DNA of 52,953 nt from Thermaceae bacterium (GCA_015519965.1 WIAM01000038.1:1-52953); one strand, 5' to 3'. Shown: positions 23,329-31,400, counted from the stretch's first letter. The notes: generated by a model from the letters alone, not told the origin. Program-made: numbers and translations.

Positions 23329-24162
23329 ATGAACGACCAGAGGCCCACGCCTCAAAGCGGCGACCGCCTGGCCGCCGCCGTGATCCTGAGCGGCTGGTTT
23401 CTGGCCATCGGGTTCGCCAGCCGGGGTTCTGTACTGCAAATCCCCCTATTCTTCATCGGTTACGCCTGGCTCCCGGGGCTCTTGGCGGTGATCGCCGCCC
23501 GGCGGGCCGGCCTTTCCATCCCCGTGTTGGGACGGCCCAACCTCTGGTGGCTCATCGCCTGGCTCAGCCCGCTCGTGCTCCTTGCCGCGACCGTCGTTCT
23601 CTCGCTCCCGCTCGCCGAGTTCTCCGGACTCACCGAGCTTCGCGCCAAGCTCCCGCCGACCGTGGCCGACGCCAGCACCCTTTCGCTCGTCGCGCTCTTC
23701 ATCACCCAAAGCCTCATCGCCGCCGCCACCGCCAACCTCTTCTTTGCCCTGGGGGGCGAGCTGCTTTGGCGCGGCTATCTTTGGGAAACCTACCGGGAAC
23801 TCGGTCTCTGGCCGGCTTCGCTTCGCATCGGCCTCGCTTGGGGCCTGTGGCAAGCCCCGCTGTTCCTGCTTGCCCCGAACCAGGACGCTCCGGCGTGGGC
23901 CCGAGCTGCTTTGGCAGTCGCGTTTTCTCTGCTCCTTACCCCGAGCATGCTCTGGCTGAGGCAAAAAGGCGGCACGGTTACCGTCCCGGCACTTTTCCAG
24001 GGCGGCATCACGGCGCTCAGCGGCTTCTTACCGCTCCTTTTCGCCGATGCCTCGAGCCTGCTGGTCGGCTTTACGGGCCTTTCCGGCCTGGCCGCCCTGG
24101 CTGCCGTCAATTTTGCCCTCAGGAGGTGGGTGCGGGATGATCAGGCTACCGCCGGTGCTTGA
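23329..24162 (+). CDS. CPBP-family membrane protein with degenerate protease motifs
   Basis: A 277-residue protein with about eight membrane helices. The region GGELLWRGYLWETYRELG matches motif 1 of CPBP/Abi (CAAX protease-type) proteins. It reads GExxxR rather than EExxxR, and motif 2 reads WGLWQAPLF where FGLWHAP is usual, so the His is Gln. In the expected place of motif 3 only FQGGITALSG is found. The protein is thus probably catalytically dead. ATG 23329 follows TATGCT by six bases (leaderless). It overlaps the acetyltransferase-moeA gene by 26 bases. An earlier in-frame start at 23284 would run into the divergent promoter. Confidence 0.72.
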   Translation: MNDQRPTPQSGDRLAAAVILSGWFLAIGFASRGSVLQIPLFFIGYAWLPGLLAVIAARRAGLSIPVLGRPNLWWLIAWLSPLVLLAATVVLSLPLAEFSGLTELRAKLPPTVADASTLSLVALFITQSLIAAATANLFFALGGELLWRGYLWETYRELGLWPASLRIGLAWGLWQAPLFLLAPNQDAPAWARAALAVAFSLLLTPSMLWLRQKGGTVTVPALFQGGITALSGFLPLLFADASSLLVGFTGLSGLAALAAVNFALRRWVRDDQATAGA

Positions 24163-25942
24163 GACCTCACGTCTGCGCATTCGAACACCGCAGCTCAACG
24201 ACGCGAACGCCCTCTTTTCCTGGGCCTCGGACCCCGAGGTGACCCGCTTCCTGGGTTTTCGCCCGCACCGCAGCACCGACGACAGCCTGGCGGTCCTCCG
24301 CCGCTGGATCAAGTCCTGGACCCAAAGCCAGGGCCTCGTCGCCCACTGCCAGGAACTGACCTACCTGGTCGAACACCAGGGGCGACCGATCGGCAGCCTC
24401 TCGGTCCACGCCGGACGCCTCGGCCTCGAGATCGGCTACGCGCTCAGTCGCGAGGTCTGGGGAAGGGGGTTCATGCCCGAGGCCGTCTCGGCCCTCAGCG
24501 AAACGCTCCTGGCGCTGGGCGCGGTCCGGGTCATGGCCACCGCCCACGTCGACAACCACCGCTCGCAGCGGGTTCTGGAAAAGGTGGGATTCGTCCGGGA
24601 GGGTCGCTTAGAGCGCTATTTTTACTTCCCCAACCTCGGCAGCTTCGGCGACGGATTCCTCTACGCCCGCACCGCCCCAAAGCGGGGGATTAAACTAAGC
24701 GCTATGCGGACCGACCTCACCGTCGAGGAAGCGCTCAATGCGATCACCGAGCGCGTTTTTGAAATTCAAGATATCGAAGAGGTGGCCCTCGAGGCCGCGC
24801 TTGGCCGAACCCTGGCCAAAGACCTGGCGGCGCTCGTCGACCACCCCGACGTCGACAACACCGCGGTAGACGGCTACGCCGCCCGGGCCGCGGATACACT
24901 GGGGGCAAGCCCAGACTCCCCGGTCCGGCTCAAGGTGATCGGCGAAGCCCCGGCCGGTCGCCCCTTTGAGGGCCGGGTCGGGCCCGGCGAGGCGGTGGCC
25001 ATCTACACCGGCGCCCCCCTTCCAGAGGGCGCCGATGCCGTGGTGGCGGTAGAAGACACCCGGTGCGAGGGCGACGAGGTCTTGCTCTTTTCCCCCGCCT
25101 CGCCGAAAGACATTCGGCCCAAGGGCGACGACTATAAAAAGGGTGAGGTGCTGCTCAAAAAAGGAACCGTGGTCTCCCCCGGGCGGGTCGGCCTCGCCGC
25201 GGGCATGGGGCATGCCCGGCTCCCGGTCATCCGGAAACCGAGGGTGGGCATTCTCTCGACCGGGGACGAGGTGGCGGAGCCGGGTGAGCCGCTGCCTCCC
25301 GGCGGCGTCTACAACTCGAACAGTTACGCCCTGGCGGCCATGGTCCAGGAGGCCGGCGGCGAACCCGTTTTGCTCGGCCGGGTCGACGACCGCCTCGAGG
25401 ACCTCAAAAATCGCATCGGTTCCGCGGGCAGGCTCGACCTGCTGCTCACCTCGGGCGGGGTGAGCATGGGCGAATACGACCTCGTACGCAAGCTCCTCGA
25501 GCGCGAGGGGGACATCCATTTCTGGAAGGTGCGACTGCGCCCCGGGGGTCCGCTCCTCTTCGCCCACTGGCAACGCCTCCCGCTCCTCGGCCTGCCCGGA
25601 AATCCGGTGAGCGCCATGGTCACCTTCTTCCTCTTCGGGCGGCCGGCGCTCTTCAAGATGCTCGGCCGCACCGACCCCCCTTACCGAAAGGTCAGGGCCC
25701 TGGCCGAGGAACGCTTTAAGGGCGCGGGGCACAAGGTGGCCTTCCGCCGGGCGATTTTGAGCTATGATCCCGAATCCCCCGGTGGCTTCCGGGCCCGCAG
25801 CACGGGCAGCCAGTCCTCGGGGGTGCTCAGGTCCATGGCCATCGGGAACGCGCTGGTGGTGGTTCCGCCGAACACCCAGGTGTCGGCCGGCGACGTGGTC
25901 GAGGCCATCCTGCTCACCCCCGAGCAGATCGGAAACGACTGA
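24137..25942 (+). CDS. moeA: GNAT N-acetyltransferase fused in frame to molybdopterin molybdenumtransferase MoeA
   Basis: One uninterrupted frame of 601 codons. Residues 1-185 are a RimJ/RimL-type acetyltransferase: ETSRLRIRTPQLNDANALF, GLEIGYALSREVWGRGFMPEA for the acetyl-CoA loop (two parts), and NHRSQRVLEKVGFVREG. Residues 190-601 are a complete MoeA, which inserts molybdate into adenylylated molybdopterin: DNTAVDGYAARA, IYTGAPLPEGADAVV, GILSTGDEVAEPGEPL, TSGGVSMGEYD, LPGNPVSAMV. No stop lies between them. However, ATG 24704 (MoeA Met1) is preceded by TAAACT and seven bases, so MoeA may also be made alone from a leaderless message. The fusion could be fortuitous read-through of a lost stop. 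Confidence 0.85.
   Translation: MIRLPPVLETSRLRIRTPQLNDANALFSWASDPEVTRFLGFRPHRSTDDSLAVLRRWIKSWTQSQGLVAHCQELTYLVEHQGRPIGSLSVHAGRLGLEIGYALSREVWGRGFMPEAVSALSETLLALGAVRVMATAHVDNHRSQRVLEKVGFVREGRLERYFYFPNLGSFGDGFLYARTAPKRGIKLSAMRTDLTVEEALNAITERVFEIQDIEEVALEAALGRTLAKDLAALVDHPDVDNTAVDGYAARAADTLGASPDSPVRLKVIGEAPAGRPFEGRVGPGEAVAIYTGAPLPEGADAVVAVEDTRCEGDEVLLFSPASPKDIRPKGDDYKKGEVLLKKGTVVSPGRVGLAAGMGHARLPVIRKPRVGILSTGDEVAEPGEPLPPGGVYNSNSYALAAMVQEAGGEPVLLGRVDDRLEDLKNRIGSAGRLDLLLTSGGVSMGEYDLVRKLLEREGDIHFWKVRLRPGGPLLFAHWQRLPLLGLPGNPVSAMVTFFLFGRPALFKMLGRTDPPYRKVRALAEERFKGAGHKVAFRRAILSYDPESPGGFRARSTGSQSSGVLRSMAIGNALVVVPPNTQVSAGDVVEAILLTPEQIGND
24691..24704 (+). promoter_or_regulatory. Internal leaderless-type promoter for moeA
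   Basis: TAAACT (24691-24696) followed by AAGCGCT and ATG 24704 has the spacing of other leaderless starts in this window. It lies inside the acetyltransferase part of the fused frame. No convincing -35 hexamer is seen. Confidence 0.45.
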
Positions 25943-25954
25943 ACTCAAGTGCCT

Positions 25955-25981
25955 GCGCCCGGGTGAAGTTCACCCGGGCGC
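25955..25981. terminator. Bidirectional terminator between moeA and the rhodanese gene
   Basis: GCGCCCGGGTGAA (25955-25967) and TTCACCCGGGCGC (25969-25981) are perfect complements around a single G, giving an 11-bp stem with a small loop. It lies between convergent genes and has no clear T-run. Confidence 0.65.
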
Positions 25982-26013
25982 GGCCCGCTTTGGGAGAAGG
26001 TCGTTTTGGCGCC

Positions 26014-26460
26014 TTAGCGGTCTGAAAAGCTCAACGCGTAGCCCGCGCGCTGCCAGGCGTTCATGCCCCCGGAGACGTTGTAGACCCGGGTGTAGCCGAG
26101 CTCGACCAGGGTCCGCGCCGCGTACTCGCTCATGGCCCCGCTGCGGCAATAGACCACGATCGGCGCGTTCTTATCCTGGGGCAGCTTGTCCTGGAAGGCG
26201 GCGATCTGGTTATAAGGAATCTTGAGGTCGGTTCCGGGGATCTCGCCGGCGTAGGGAATGTGGACGTTGATCAAGACGAAGGACCGATCCTCGGCCTTGA
26301 GCAGGGCGCTCAGCGTCTCGACCGAGATGTCGGCGTAGCTCCCGGCGGGAACCTCCGGCAAGCTGGCGCTCGCCTTGCTCGAGGAGCGTCCGGCCAGGGC
26401 CCACACGGCCAAAACCCCCACCGCTGCGATCAGGAAAAAGTAGGTCCAGCCCCGCTTCAT
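26014..26460 (-). CDS. Membrane-anchored rhodanese-like protein
   Basis: A 148-residue protein with an N-terminal signal anchor (YFFLIAAVGVLAVWALAG) and one rhodanese domain outside the membrane. The active-site loop is VVYCRSGAMSEYAA with the catalytic Cys, and the fold ends GYTRVYNVSGGMNAWQRAGY. It could transfer sulfane sulfur or handle persulfides in the envelope. It is the last gene of a coupled operon, starting ATGA over the pspA stop. Its presence in a copper-linked cluster suggests repair of thiol damage, which is inference. Confidence 0.88.
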   Translation of the reverse strand: MKRGWTYFFLIAAVGVLAVWALAGRSSSKASASLPEVPAGSYADISVETLSALLKAEDRSFVLINVHIPYAGEIPGTDLKIPYNQIAAFQDKLPQDKNAPIVVYCRSGAMSEYAARTLVELGYTRVYNVSGGMNAWQRAGYALSFSDR

Positions 26461-27119
26461 GCCTGCCCCAGCTCCTTTTTCAGGGCGTCGAGCTCGGCCT
26501 CGAGGTCATCCCCCTGGAGCTCCTCAAAGGCCTTTTCCAGATCGGCCGCCTCGTCGAGCTCGACCAGCGCCTGGTGACGGTCCTCCATGGCGTTGATCCG
26601 GGATTCCATCTCGCGGAAGGCCTCGAGGGCGCTGTCGGCTTCCAGGTGCGCGTCGAGCCGGCGGACAGCCTCCGCCGCCTGCACGCTCTTCTTTTTGGCG
26701 ACCAGGGTCTTCATCTTGCCCTCGGCCTCGGAGATTTTGGCCTCGAGGGCCTTGAGGCGAACCTTCAACCGCTCGACGGCCTCGCGCTGCTGATCGATCT
26801 GATCGGCAAACCCCCGAGCCAGAGCCTCGGCCTGCTTGGCTTCTTTGAGCGCCTCGCGGGCCAGGTCCTCACGCCCGGCTTTGAGCGCGTCCTTGGCCCG
26901 GTTGCGCCAGGACTCGGCCATCTCCAGGTAGGCCTGCTCCTCGCGCTCGAGCTGTCGCAGTTCGGCGATCGCCGAGGCCACCTCGCTCTTGGCCGAGCGA
27001 TAGGCCGCCTTCATGTCCAAAAGCGCCTGGCGCAAGACCTTCTCCGGGTCCTCGGCACGGCGCAGAAGATCGTTCAAATTGGCGCGGATCAGCCGACCCA
27101 CACGATCGAACAGGTTCAT
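26457..27119 (-). CDS. pspA: PspA/IM30 family membrane-stress protein
   Basis: An ESCRT-III-like coiled-coil protein that binds and mends stressed inner membranes. Of 220 residues, the N-terminus has the amphipathic helix (NLFDRVGRLIRANLNDLLRRAEDPEKVL in two parts), the family hallmark. The rest is one long coiled coil (EREEQAYLEMAESWRNRAKDAL in two parts) with the Arg/Glu/Ala bias typical of PspA. The gene overlaps its neighbours by ATGA on both sides. In Thermales no classical PspF sigma-54 control is expected; here the promoter is probably that of the DUF302 gene. Confidence 0.9.
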   Translation of the reverse strand: MNLFDRVGRLIRANLNDLLRRAEDPEKVLRQALLDMKAAYRSAKSEVASAIAELRQLEREEQAYLEMAESWRNRAKDALKAGREDLAREALKEAKQAEALARGFADQIDQQREAVERLKVRLKALEAKISEAEGKMKTLVAKKKSVQAAEAVRRLDAHLEADSALEAFREMESRINAMEDRHQALVELDEAADLEKAFEELQGDDLEAELDALKKELGQA

Positions 27120-27715
27120 CGCATTCCCCCTTTCAGCCGGGCCACCCGCTCGGCCCAGGCGTCCACCTTGGCCTCGAGGCGCTCGGCCTCGAGCTCCTGA
27201 AAGAGCGCCTCGAGTTTTTCGAGCGAAGCGCCCAGTCGCGCGATCTCGGTTTCTAGACGCCGCAGGCGCTCCTCCTTGGCCACCTTGTCCTTGAAGAGAT
27301 TGTGGGCCTCAAGCCCCGAATCCTCCAACGCGCCCTCGGCCCGCGAGGATGCCCGCTCAAGCTCGGCCAGAAGCCGGGCCCGCTCCTCGCGCAGGGCGGA
27401 AACGCGGTTTCGCACCCCGATGATCTCCTCGGAAAGGGCCTTGAGCTCGGCCTCGAGGCCGGGATCCCCGGAGGTGGTCGCGGGCAGCTTGCCCTCGCGG
27501 AGGGCACGGATGTCCTCCATACTCAAGCGGCCATCCTCGCCGAGCTCGCGATAGCGCAGGAAGGTGTCGCGGTCGATCTTCCCCTTGGCGTAGAGGGTGG
27601 CCAGCTCCTCGAGGGGATCCGGTTCGGCCCGGCGCGCCGGCGCCTCTTCACGGACCTCGACCAGGTCAATGATGCGCGTGTGGTGCCTTCTGCTGCGGCT
27701 CGATCCGCATCCCAT
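27116..27715 (-). CDS. SHOCT-like and coiled-coil protein, PspA partner
   Basis: A 199-residue protein without membrane helix. Residues about 32-56 (DPLEELATLYAKGKIDRDTF) resemble a SHOCT domain, the short helical module often found at protein C-termini. Residues about 85-190 form a coiled coil rich in Glu, Arg and Leu (LREERARLLAELERASSRAE, LRRLETEIARLGASLEKLEA), similar in character to PspA. A role as PspA regulator or co-polymer is plausible but unproven. The N-terminus MGCGSSRSRRHH has a Cys-His-basic patch. It starts 2 bases after the short SHOCT gene. Confidence 0.72.
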   Translation of the reverse strand: MGCGSSRSRRHHTRIIDLVEVREEAPARRAEPDPLEELATLYAKGKIDRDTFLRYRELGEDGRLSMEDIRALREGKLPATTSGDPGLEAELKALSEEIIGVRNRVSALREERARLLAELERASSRAEGALEDSGLEAHNLFKDKVAKEERLRRLETEIARLGASLEKLEALFQELEAERLEAKVDAWAERVARLKGGMR

Positions 27716-27717
27716 GG

Positions 27718-27924
27718 CTAACCCTCCAGATCCTTAAGTTGCTGCAGGTACGCCTCGCGGCTCAGCTCGCCGCGGGCGTAGCGCTCCCGGAGTACGTCCT
27801 TGGGGCGCTCCCCACCGGCCTGGGCCGGCGCCCGCTCGGGCCCGCGCAAGAGCGCGAAGAGCAAAAAGAGGCCCAGGAAGAAGAGAAGGAGCATCCATAG
27901 CCCGCCGAAGCCGAATCCCATCAT
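27718..27924 (-). CDS. Short membrane-anchored SHOCT protein (68 aa)
   Basis: One membrane helix (LWMLLLFFLGLFLLFALL, residues 9-26) preceded by a Met/Gly/Phe-rich outer end (MMGFGFGG). A linker follows, then a C-terminal SHOCT motif, DVLRERYARGELSREAYLQQ (residues 43-62). Proteins of this plan sit in many copper and envelope-stress loci without known function. A second SHOCT protein of the same plan is encoded at 35292. It overlaps the DUF302 gene as ATGA. Confidence 0.85.
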   Translation of the reverse strand: MMGFGFGGLWMLLLFFLGLFLLFALLRGPERAPAQAGGERPKDVLRERYARGELSREAYLQQLKDLEG

Positions 27925-28328
27925 GCCGGCACCTCGATCGCCTGCAGCACCCGCTCAAGGCGCGCCTCAACCTCGCGTCCGATGTTCGCGAGCGCCTCGG
28001 GCACCTCTTCCGAAACGAGGCCGAAGGCCGGCTCCGGACGCAGGAATCCAACCTCCACCGCGTCCCCGACCTGCCTCAGGTACACGGCGCAGGGGAGCAG
28101 GATGCCCACCGCCCGGTTGACCTCGAGGGCCTGGTGGGCAAACCCCGGGTTGCAAACGCCAAGCCGGACGTAGGGCTCGATCTCGACGCCGATCTTCTCC
28201 TTGAGCACCTCGTGGAAAGCGTTGCGGCTCAGAATCCCAAAGCCCTCGTTCTTCAACAGCTCGGTCAACCGCGCCTCGACGGCCTCGATGTTTCCTTGAA
28301 TCTGGATCTTACGAATTGTCTTTTCCAT
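27921..28328 (-). CDS. DUF302 domain protein
   Basis: A 135-residue soluble protein covering one DUF302 domain: GILSRNAFHEVLKEKIGVEI, VRLGVCNPGFAHQALEVNRA and VGILLPCAVYLRQVGD, the last with the conserved LLPC. The two Cys (in GVCNP and LLPCAV) could bind metal, and family members are frequent near copper ATPases. ATG 28328 is chosen with GGAGG six bases upstream; a TTG two codons earlier is less likely. It heads the five-gene coupled operon and follows copB after a 75-base regulatory gap. Confidence 0.87.
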   Translation of the reverse strand: MEKTIRKIQIQGNIEAVEARLTELLKNEGFGILSRNAFHEVLKEKIGVEIEPYVRLGVCNPGFAHQALEVNRAVGILLPCAVYLRQVGDAVEVGFLRPEPAFGLVSEEVPEALANIGREVEARLERVLQAIEVPA

Positions 28329-28333
28329 CTCCA

Positions 28334-28380
28334 ACCTCCTAGGGGTATTACAAGGGGCTTTTGTTAAGGCCGTGTTAAGG
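28334..28380 (-). promoter_or_regulatory. Dual control region of the DUF302-PspA operon
   Basis: On the minus strand two CCTTAAC repeats (28374-28380 and 28363-28369) recur with an 11-bp period. The second repeat lies about 12 bases before TAATAC, a -10, as in OmpR/PhoB-type activated promoters. Overlapping the -10 and the ribosome site is a C/G palindrome, ACCTCCTAGGGGT on the plus strand (28334-28346), resembling CsoR/CstR operators. The palindrome partly coincides with the Shine-Dalgarno, so its operator role is tentative. Confidence 0.5.
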
Positions 28381-28403
28381 TACCCCTCCGAGGTACCCAG
28401 GGG

Positions 28404-30557
28404 TTAGGCGAGGCGGACCCGCCGGAGCAGCATCGCGTTCACGGCCACGATGATCGTGGAAAGGCTCATAAAGACCGCCGCGACCGCCGGGGAAAGGAGA
28501 ATGCCCCAGGGGATGGCCACGCCCGCCGCCAGGGGTATCGCCACCACGTTGTAGCCGGTCGCCCAGGCGAGGTTTTGCACCATCTTCCCGTAGGTGGCCT
28601 TGGCAAGGCGCAGCGCCCGAACCACGTCGAGGGGATCGTTTTCCACCAGCACCAGATCGGCCGATTCGATCGCCACGTTGGTGCCGGCGCCGATGGCGAT
28701 GCCGAGATCGGCCTCGACCAGCGCCGGTGCGTCGTTGATGCCGTCCCCAACGAAAGCGACGCGCCCCTGGCCGGCGAACTGCTGTTTCAGCTCGCGGACG
28801 ATGCGGGCCTTGTCCTGAGGCAGGACCCGGGCGTAGAACCGCTTGATCCCGAGGTCGGAAGCCACGGTCTTGGCCACGGCCTCGGCGTCCCCGGTGACCA
28901 TCACCGGCTCAACCCCCATCGCCTGGAGCTGGCGGACCGCCTCGCGGGCGCTCTCGCGGACCTGGTCGGCGAGCGAAAGCACGCCCAGCACCTTGGACTC
29001 GGTGAAGGTCACGATCGCGCTCTCGCCACGGGATTCGGCCTCATCGAGCACCTTCTTGAGTTCGCCGAGATCCAGGGAGAACTCGCGCAGCCACTCGGGC
29101 CGGCCGACATAGACCTTCTGCCCATCGACATTGCCCACGATCCCCTGCCCCGGGACCGCCTGGGCGTCGGCCACCTGCGGCAGCTCGAGCCCCCGTTCCT
29201 TGGCTGCCTCGACGATCGCCTCGGCCAGCGGGTGGCTGCTGGTGGCCTCAAGCGCCGCGGTCAGGCGCAGGAGCGCTTCCTCCGAGAGACCCTGCCCTGC
29301 CACGCGTCGCACCGCGAAGCGCCCCTCGGTCAGGGTGCCGGTTTTGTCGAAGGCCACCGCCTTGACGTTCCAGGCCCGCTCGAAGGCCTCCCGGTTTTTC
29401 ACCAGAATGCCGTTTTGTGCCGCCATCGCGGTGGCGTTCGAGGTCACCAAGGGAATGGCCAGACCGAGCGCGTGGGGGCAGGCGATGACCAGGGTGGTCA
29501 CGGCGATGGCGAGGGCGAAGTTGAAGTTTTCCCCCAGCAGAATCCAGGTCACAAAGGCCACCGTCCCGACCACCAGTGCGATGTAGAAGAGCCAGGAAGC
29601 CGCCCGGTCGGCGAGCGCCTGGAAACGGCTTCGGGCGCTCTGGGCCTCGCGCACCAGACGCACGATCTGGGAGAGGGTGGTGGCTTCGCCGGTCCGCAAA
29701 ACCCGCACCTTGAGCACGCCCTCGTTGTTGATGGCGCCGGCCACCACCTCGTCCCCCTCGGCCTTGGTCACCGGCTTCGACTCACCGGTCAGGAAGGCCT
29801 CGTTGACGCTGCTCGTGCCCTCGACGACCACGCCGTCCACCGGGATCTGCTCGCCGGGGAGGACCATGATCAGATCGCCCTCGCGGAGTTCCTCCACCGA
29901 AACGTCGCGGACCTCGCCGTCCTCGACCCGGTGGGCCTTGGTAGGCACCAGCTCGGCCAGGGCCTCGAGCGCCCGGCTGGCCTGCTGCACGCTGGTCATC
30001 TCCACCCAGTGCCCGAGCAGCATGATGTCGATCAGCGTTGAGAGTTCCCAGTAGAAGGGCTTGCCCGGAAAGCCGAGTGACACCAGCAGGCTGTAAATGT
30101 AGGCCACGCTGATCGCCAGCGCGATCAGGCTCATCATCCCCGGCTGGCGGTGGCGGAATTCGGCGATCGCGCCCTTCAGGAAGGGGCTCCCGCCGTAGAA
30201 GTAAAGGATCGTGCCCAGCACCGGCCCCACCCAGGGGGTCCAGGGCGCCGAGTAGGCGGTGTAGCCCAACCACGCCTGCATCTGGGAGGAGAAATAGAGG
30301 ATCGGCAGGGTCAGGATCGCACTGAGCCAGAAACGGCGCAGGAAGTCCTTGGGGTCGTGCCCCGCGTGTTTGTCGTGCCCTTCATGCCCCCCGGCCCCGC
30401 CGTGGTCGTGGTGGGCGCCGCCGCCGTGGGCGCCGTGATCTCCGGCGCCGCCGTGGTCATGCCCTTTGTGGTCGTGCGCCCCGTGACCATCGTGGTTGTG
30501 GGATTGATGGTCGTGCTTGTGCGAACCGTGATTCATGCCTTTTTCCTTCTCTTCCAC
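28404..30557 (-). CDS. copB: Copper-translocating P-type ATPase, CopB type with His-rich N-terminus
   Basis: Exports copper (Cu2+ or Cu+) across the inner membrane. The first 67 of 717 residues carry about 21 His with Gly and Asp, a metal-binding tail replacing the usual CxxC domains. Motifs are TGES (257-260), the ion-site CPH (360-362, distinguishing CopB from CPC-type CopA), DKTGTLTEG (404-412), SSHPLAEAI and GDGINDAPAL. Eight membrane helices are expected. The start is GTG 30557 because GGAGGTGATC, a full anti-SD match, stands nine bases upstream; ATG 30536 (AAGGA upstream) is possible. It belongs to the copper island between the oxidase operon and the DUF302 operon. Confidence 0.94.
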   Translation of the reverse strand: MEEKEKGMNHGSHKHDHQSHNHDGHGAHDHKGHDHGGAGDHGAHGGGAHHDHGGAGGHEGHDKHAGHDPKDFLRRFWLSAILTLPILYFSSQMQAWLGYTAYSAPWTPWVGPVLGTILYFYGGSPFLKGAIAEFRHRQPGMMSLIALAISVAYIYSLLVSLGFPGKPFYWELSTLIDIMLLGHWVEMTSVQQASRALEALAELVPTKAHRVEDGEVRDVSVEELREGDLIMVLPGEQIPVDGVVVEGTSSVNEAFLTGESKPVTKAEGDEVVAGAINNEGVLKVRVLRTGEATTLSQIVRLVREAQSARSRFQALADRAASWLFYIALVVGTVAFVTWILLGENFNFALAIAVTTLVIACPHALGLAIPLVTSNATAMAAQNGILVKNREAFERAWNVKAVAFDKTGTLTEGRFAVRRVAGQGLSEEALLRLTAALEATSSHPLAEAIVEAAKERGLELPQVADAQAVPGQGIVGNVDGQKVYVGRPEWLREFSLDLGELKKVLDEAESRGESAIVTFTESKVLGVLSLADQVRESAREAVRQLQAMGVEPVMVTGDAEAVAKTVASDLGIKRFYARVLPQDKARIVRELKQQFAGQGRVAFVGDGINDAPALVEADLGIAIGAGTNVAIESADLVLVENDPLDVVRALRLAKATYGKMVQNLAWATGYNVVAIPLAAGVAIPWGILLSPAVAAVFMSLSTIIVAVNAMLLRRVRLA

Positions 30558-30709
30558 CTGCGATCACCTCCGAAACACGCGACTCTCGAGAAGAGCTCCC
30601 GCAGGAACCCGCTGCCGGTGCATCCTTGCCCTCCCTCACCCTCACTCTACGACGTCCGGGCAAATCATTTCGTGCAAGGCGGCAGCCGAATGTCCTGCTT
30701 CTGCCTTTG

Positions 30710-30727
30710 ACCCCCCCCGGGGGGGGT
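30710..30727. promoter_or_regulatory. Eight-C/eight-G palindrome upstream of copB
   Basis: ACCCCCCCCGGGGGGGGT is a perfect 18-base palindrome about 150 bases before the copB start. A second inverted repeat, GCTATC-GATAG-GATAGC, lies at 30730-30746. G/C tracts flanked by A/T are typical of CsoR-family copper operators. A -10-like TAGAGT (minus) at about 30645-30650 could be the copB promoter, leaving the palindrome upstream of it. Confidence 0.4.
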
Positions 30728-30770
30728 GGGCTATCGATAGGATAGCACGACTTTGGATCGCGTGCAAACA

Positions 30771-30802
30771 GCGAGAGGCAGGCCATTCGGCCTGCCTCTC
30801 GC
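30771..30802 (-). terminator. Terminator of the CueP-oxidase-DUF3105 operon
   Basis: A perfect 14-bp stem, GCGAGAGGCAGGCC with GGCCTGCCTCTCGC, and a 4-base loop lie 17 bases past the DUF3105 stop. On the minus strand TGTTTGC follows. It separates the oxidase operon from copB. Confidence 0.75.
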
Positions 30803-30818
30803 CCCCATTGCCATGGCC

Positions 30819-31400
30819 TCACCGCACCTGCCGTTCCGGACCCCGACCCCGGTAGCGATCGATGAAGGCCGCGGCCGCCGCGGGATCGAAGGGGTTGAGG
30901 TCGAGCCGTCTTCGCCAGGCGGTGAGCACGACCTTGGGTCCCAGCCCCTTTAGGGGAACGATGACCACCCCCTGGAAAGGCTCCTGGAACTCAGCCCCCC
31001 AGCGCCGGAGGTAGGCGAGCGCCGCCTTGCCCGGCTGGTCGTAATAGATCACGACCTCGCCGTGTTCCAGGCTGTGCACCAGGCGAACGGCGGGCTGGGC
31101 TTCGCGATAAAAGCCGGGCTTTACATCGAAGGGGCTGTGGAGCCCCGATGTGGGGGTCGGGGTCGCATAGCGGATCTCTTTCCCCGGGGGCAGGTGCCGG
31201 CTGCCCAGATCCGGCTCTTCCACCACCTGGGCCAGGGCGCTCTTACCCTCTGCAACCAGGGCGTCGAAATCGTCGGTCTTGGGCTGGAGCAAAACATAGC
31301 CAACAATCCCGGCCACGACCAAGAGTAAGACGCCCCACAACACCGCCCCCCGCCTTTTCGGCCTCGGGCGCTGCCGGGGGCTGATACCGCGACGCGCCAT
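30819..31400 (-). CDS. DUF3105 family membrane-anchored protein
   Basis: A 193-residue protein with a very basic N-terminus (RQRPRPKRRG), one membrane helix (LWGVLLLVVAGIVGYVLL) and an external DUF3105 domain. The domain is recognised from DLGSRHLPPGKEIRYATPTP and the SGLHSPFDVKPGFY segment, then VRLVHSLEHGEVVIYYDQPG. Its conserved His residues (HLPPG, GLHSP, HSLEHG) could bind copper. The family often accompanies multicopper oxidases and CueP-like proteins. The start codon overlaps the oxidase stop (TAATG), showing coupling. Confidence 0.83.
   Translation of the reverse strand: MARRGISPRQRPRPKRRGAVLWGVLLLVVAGIVGYVLLQPKTDDFDALVAEGKSALAQVVEEPDLGSRHLPPGKEIRYATPTPTSGLHSPFDVKPGFYREAQPAVRLVHSLEHGEVVIYYDQPGKAALAYLRRWGAEFQEPFQGVVIVPLKGLGPKVVLTAWRRRLDLNPFDPAAAAAFIDRYRGRGPERQVR

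Noticed and set aside
28380-28399. Two GGTACC palindromes downstream of copB
   Set aside because: Short, self-complementary hexamers expected by chance; they form no larger inverted repeat and no T-run follows.
28575-30041. 488-codon plus-strand frame opposite copB
   Set aside because: Shadow of the P-type ATPase; His/Gly/Asp-rich composition arises from antisense of GC-rich codons.
30457-30822. Possible 121-residue minus-strand protein upstream of copB
   Set aside because: It runs through a terminator hairpin and the C8G8 palindrome into the copB start in another frame; Arg/Gly/Ser-rich with no motif, so the stretch is regulatory.
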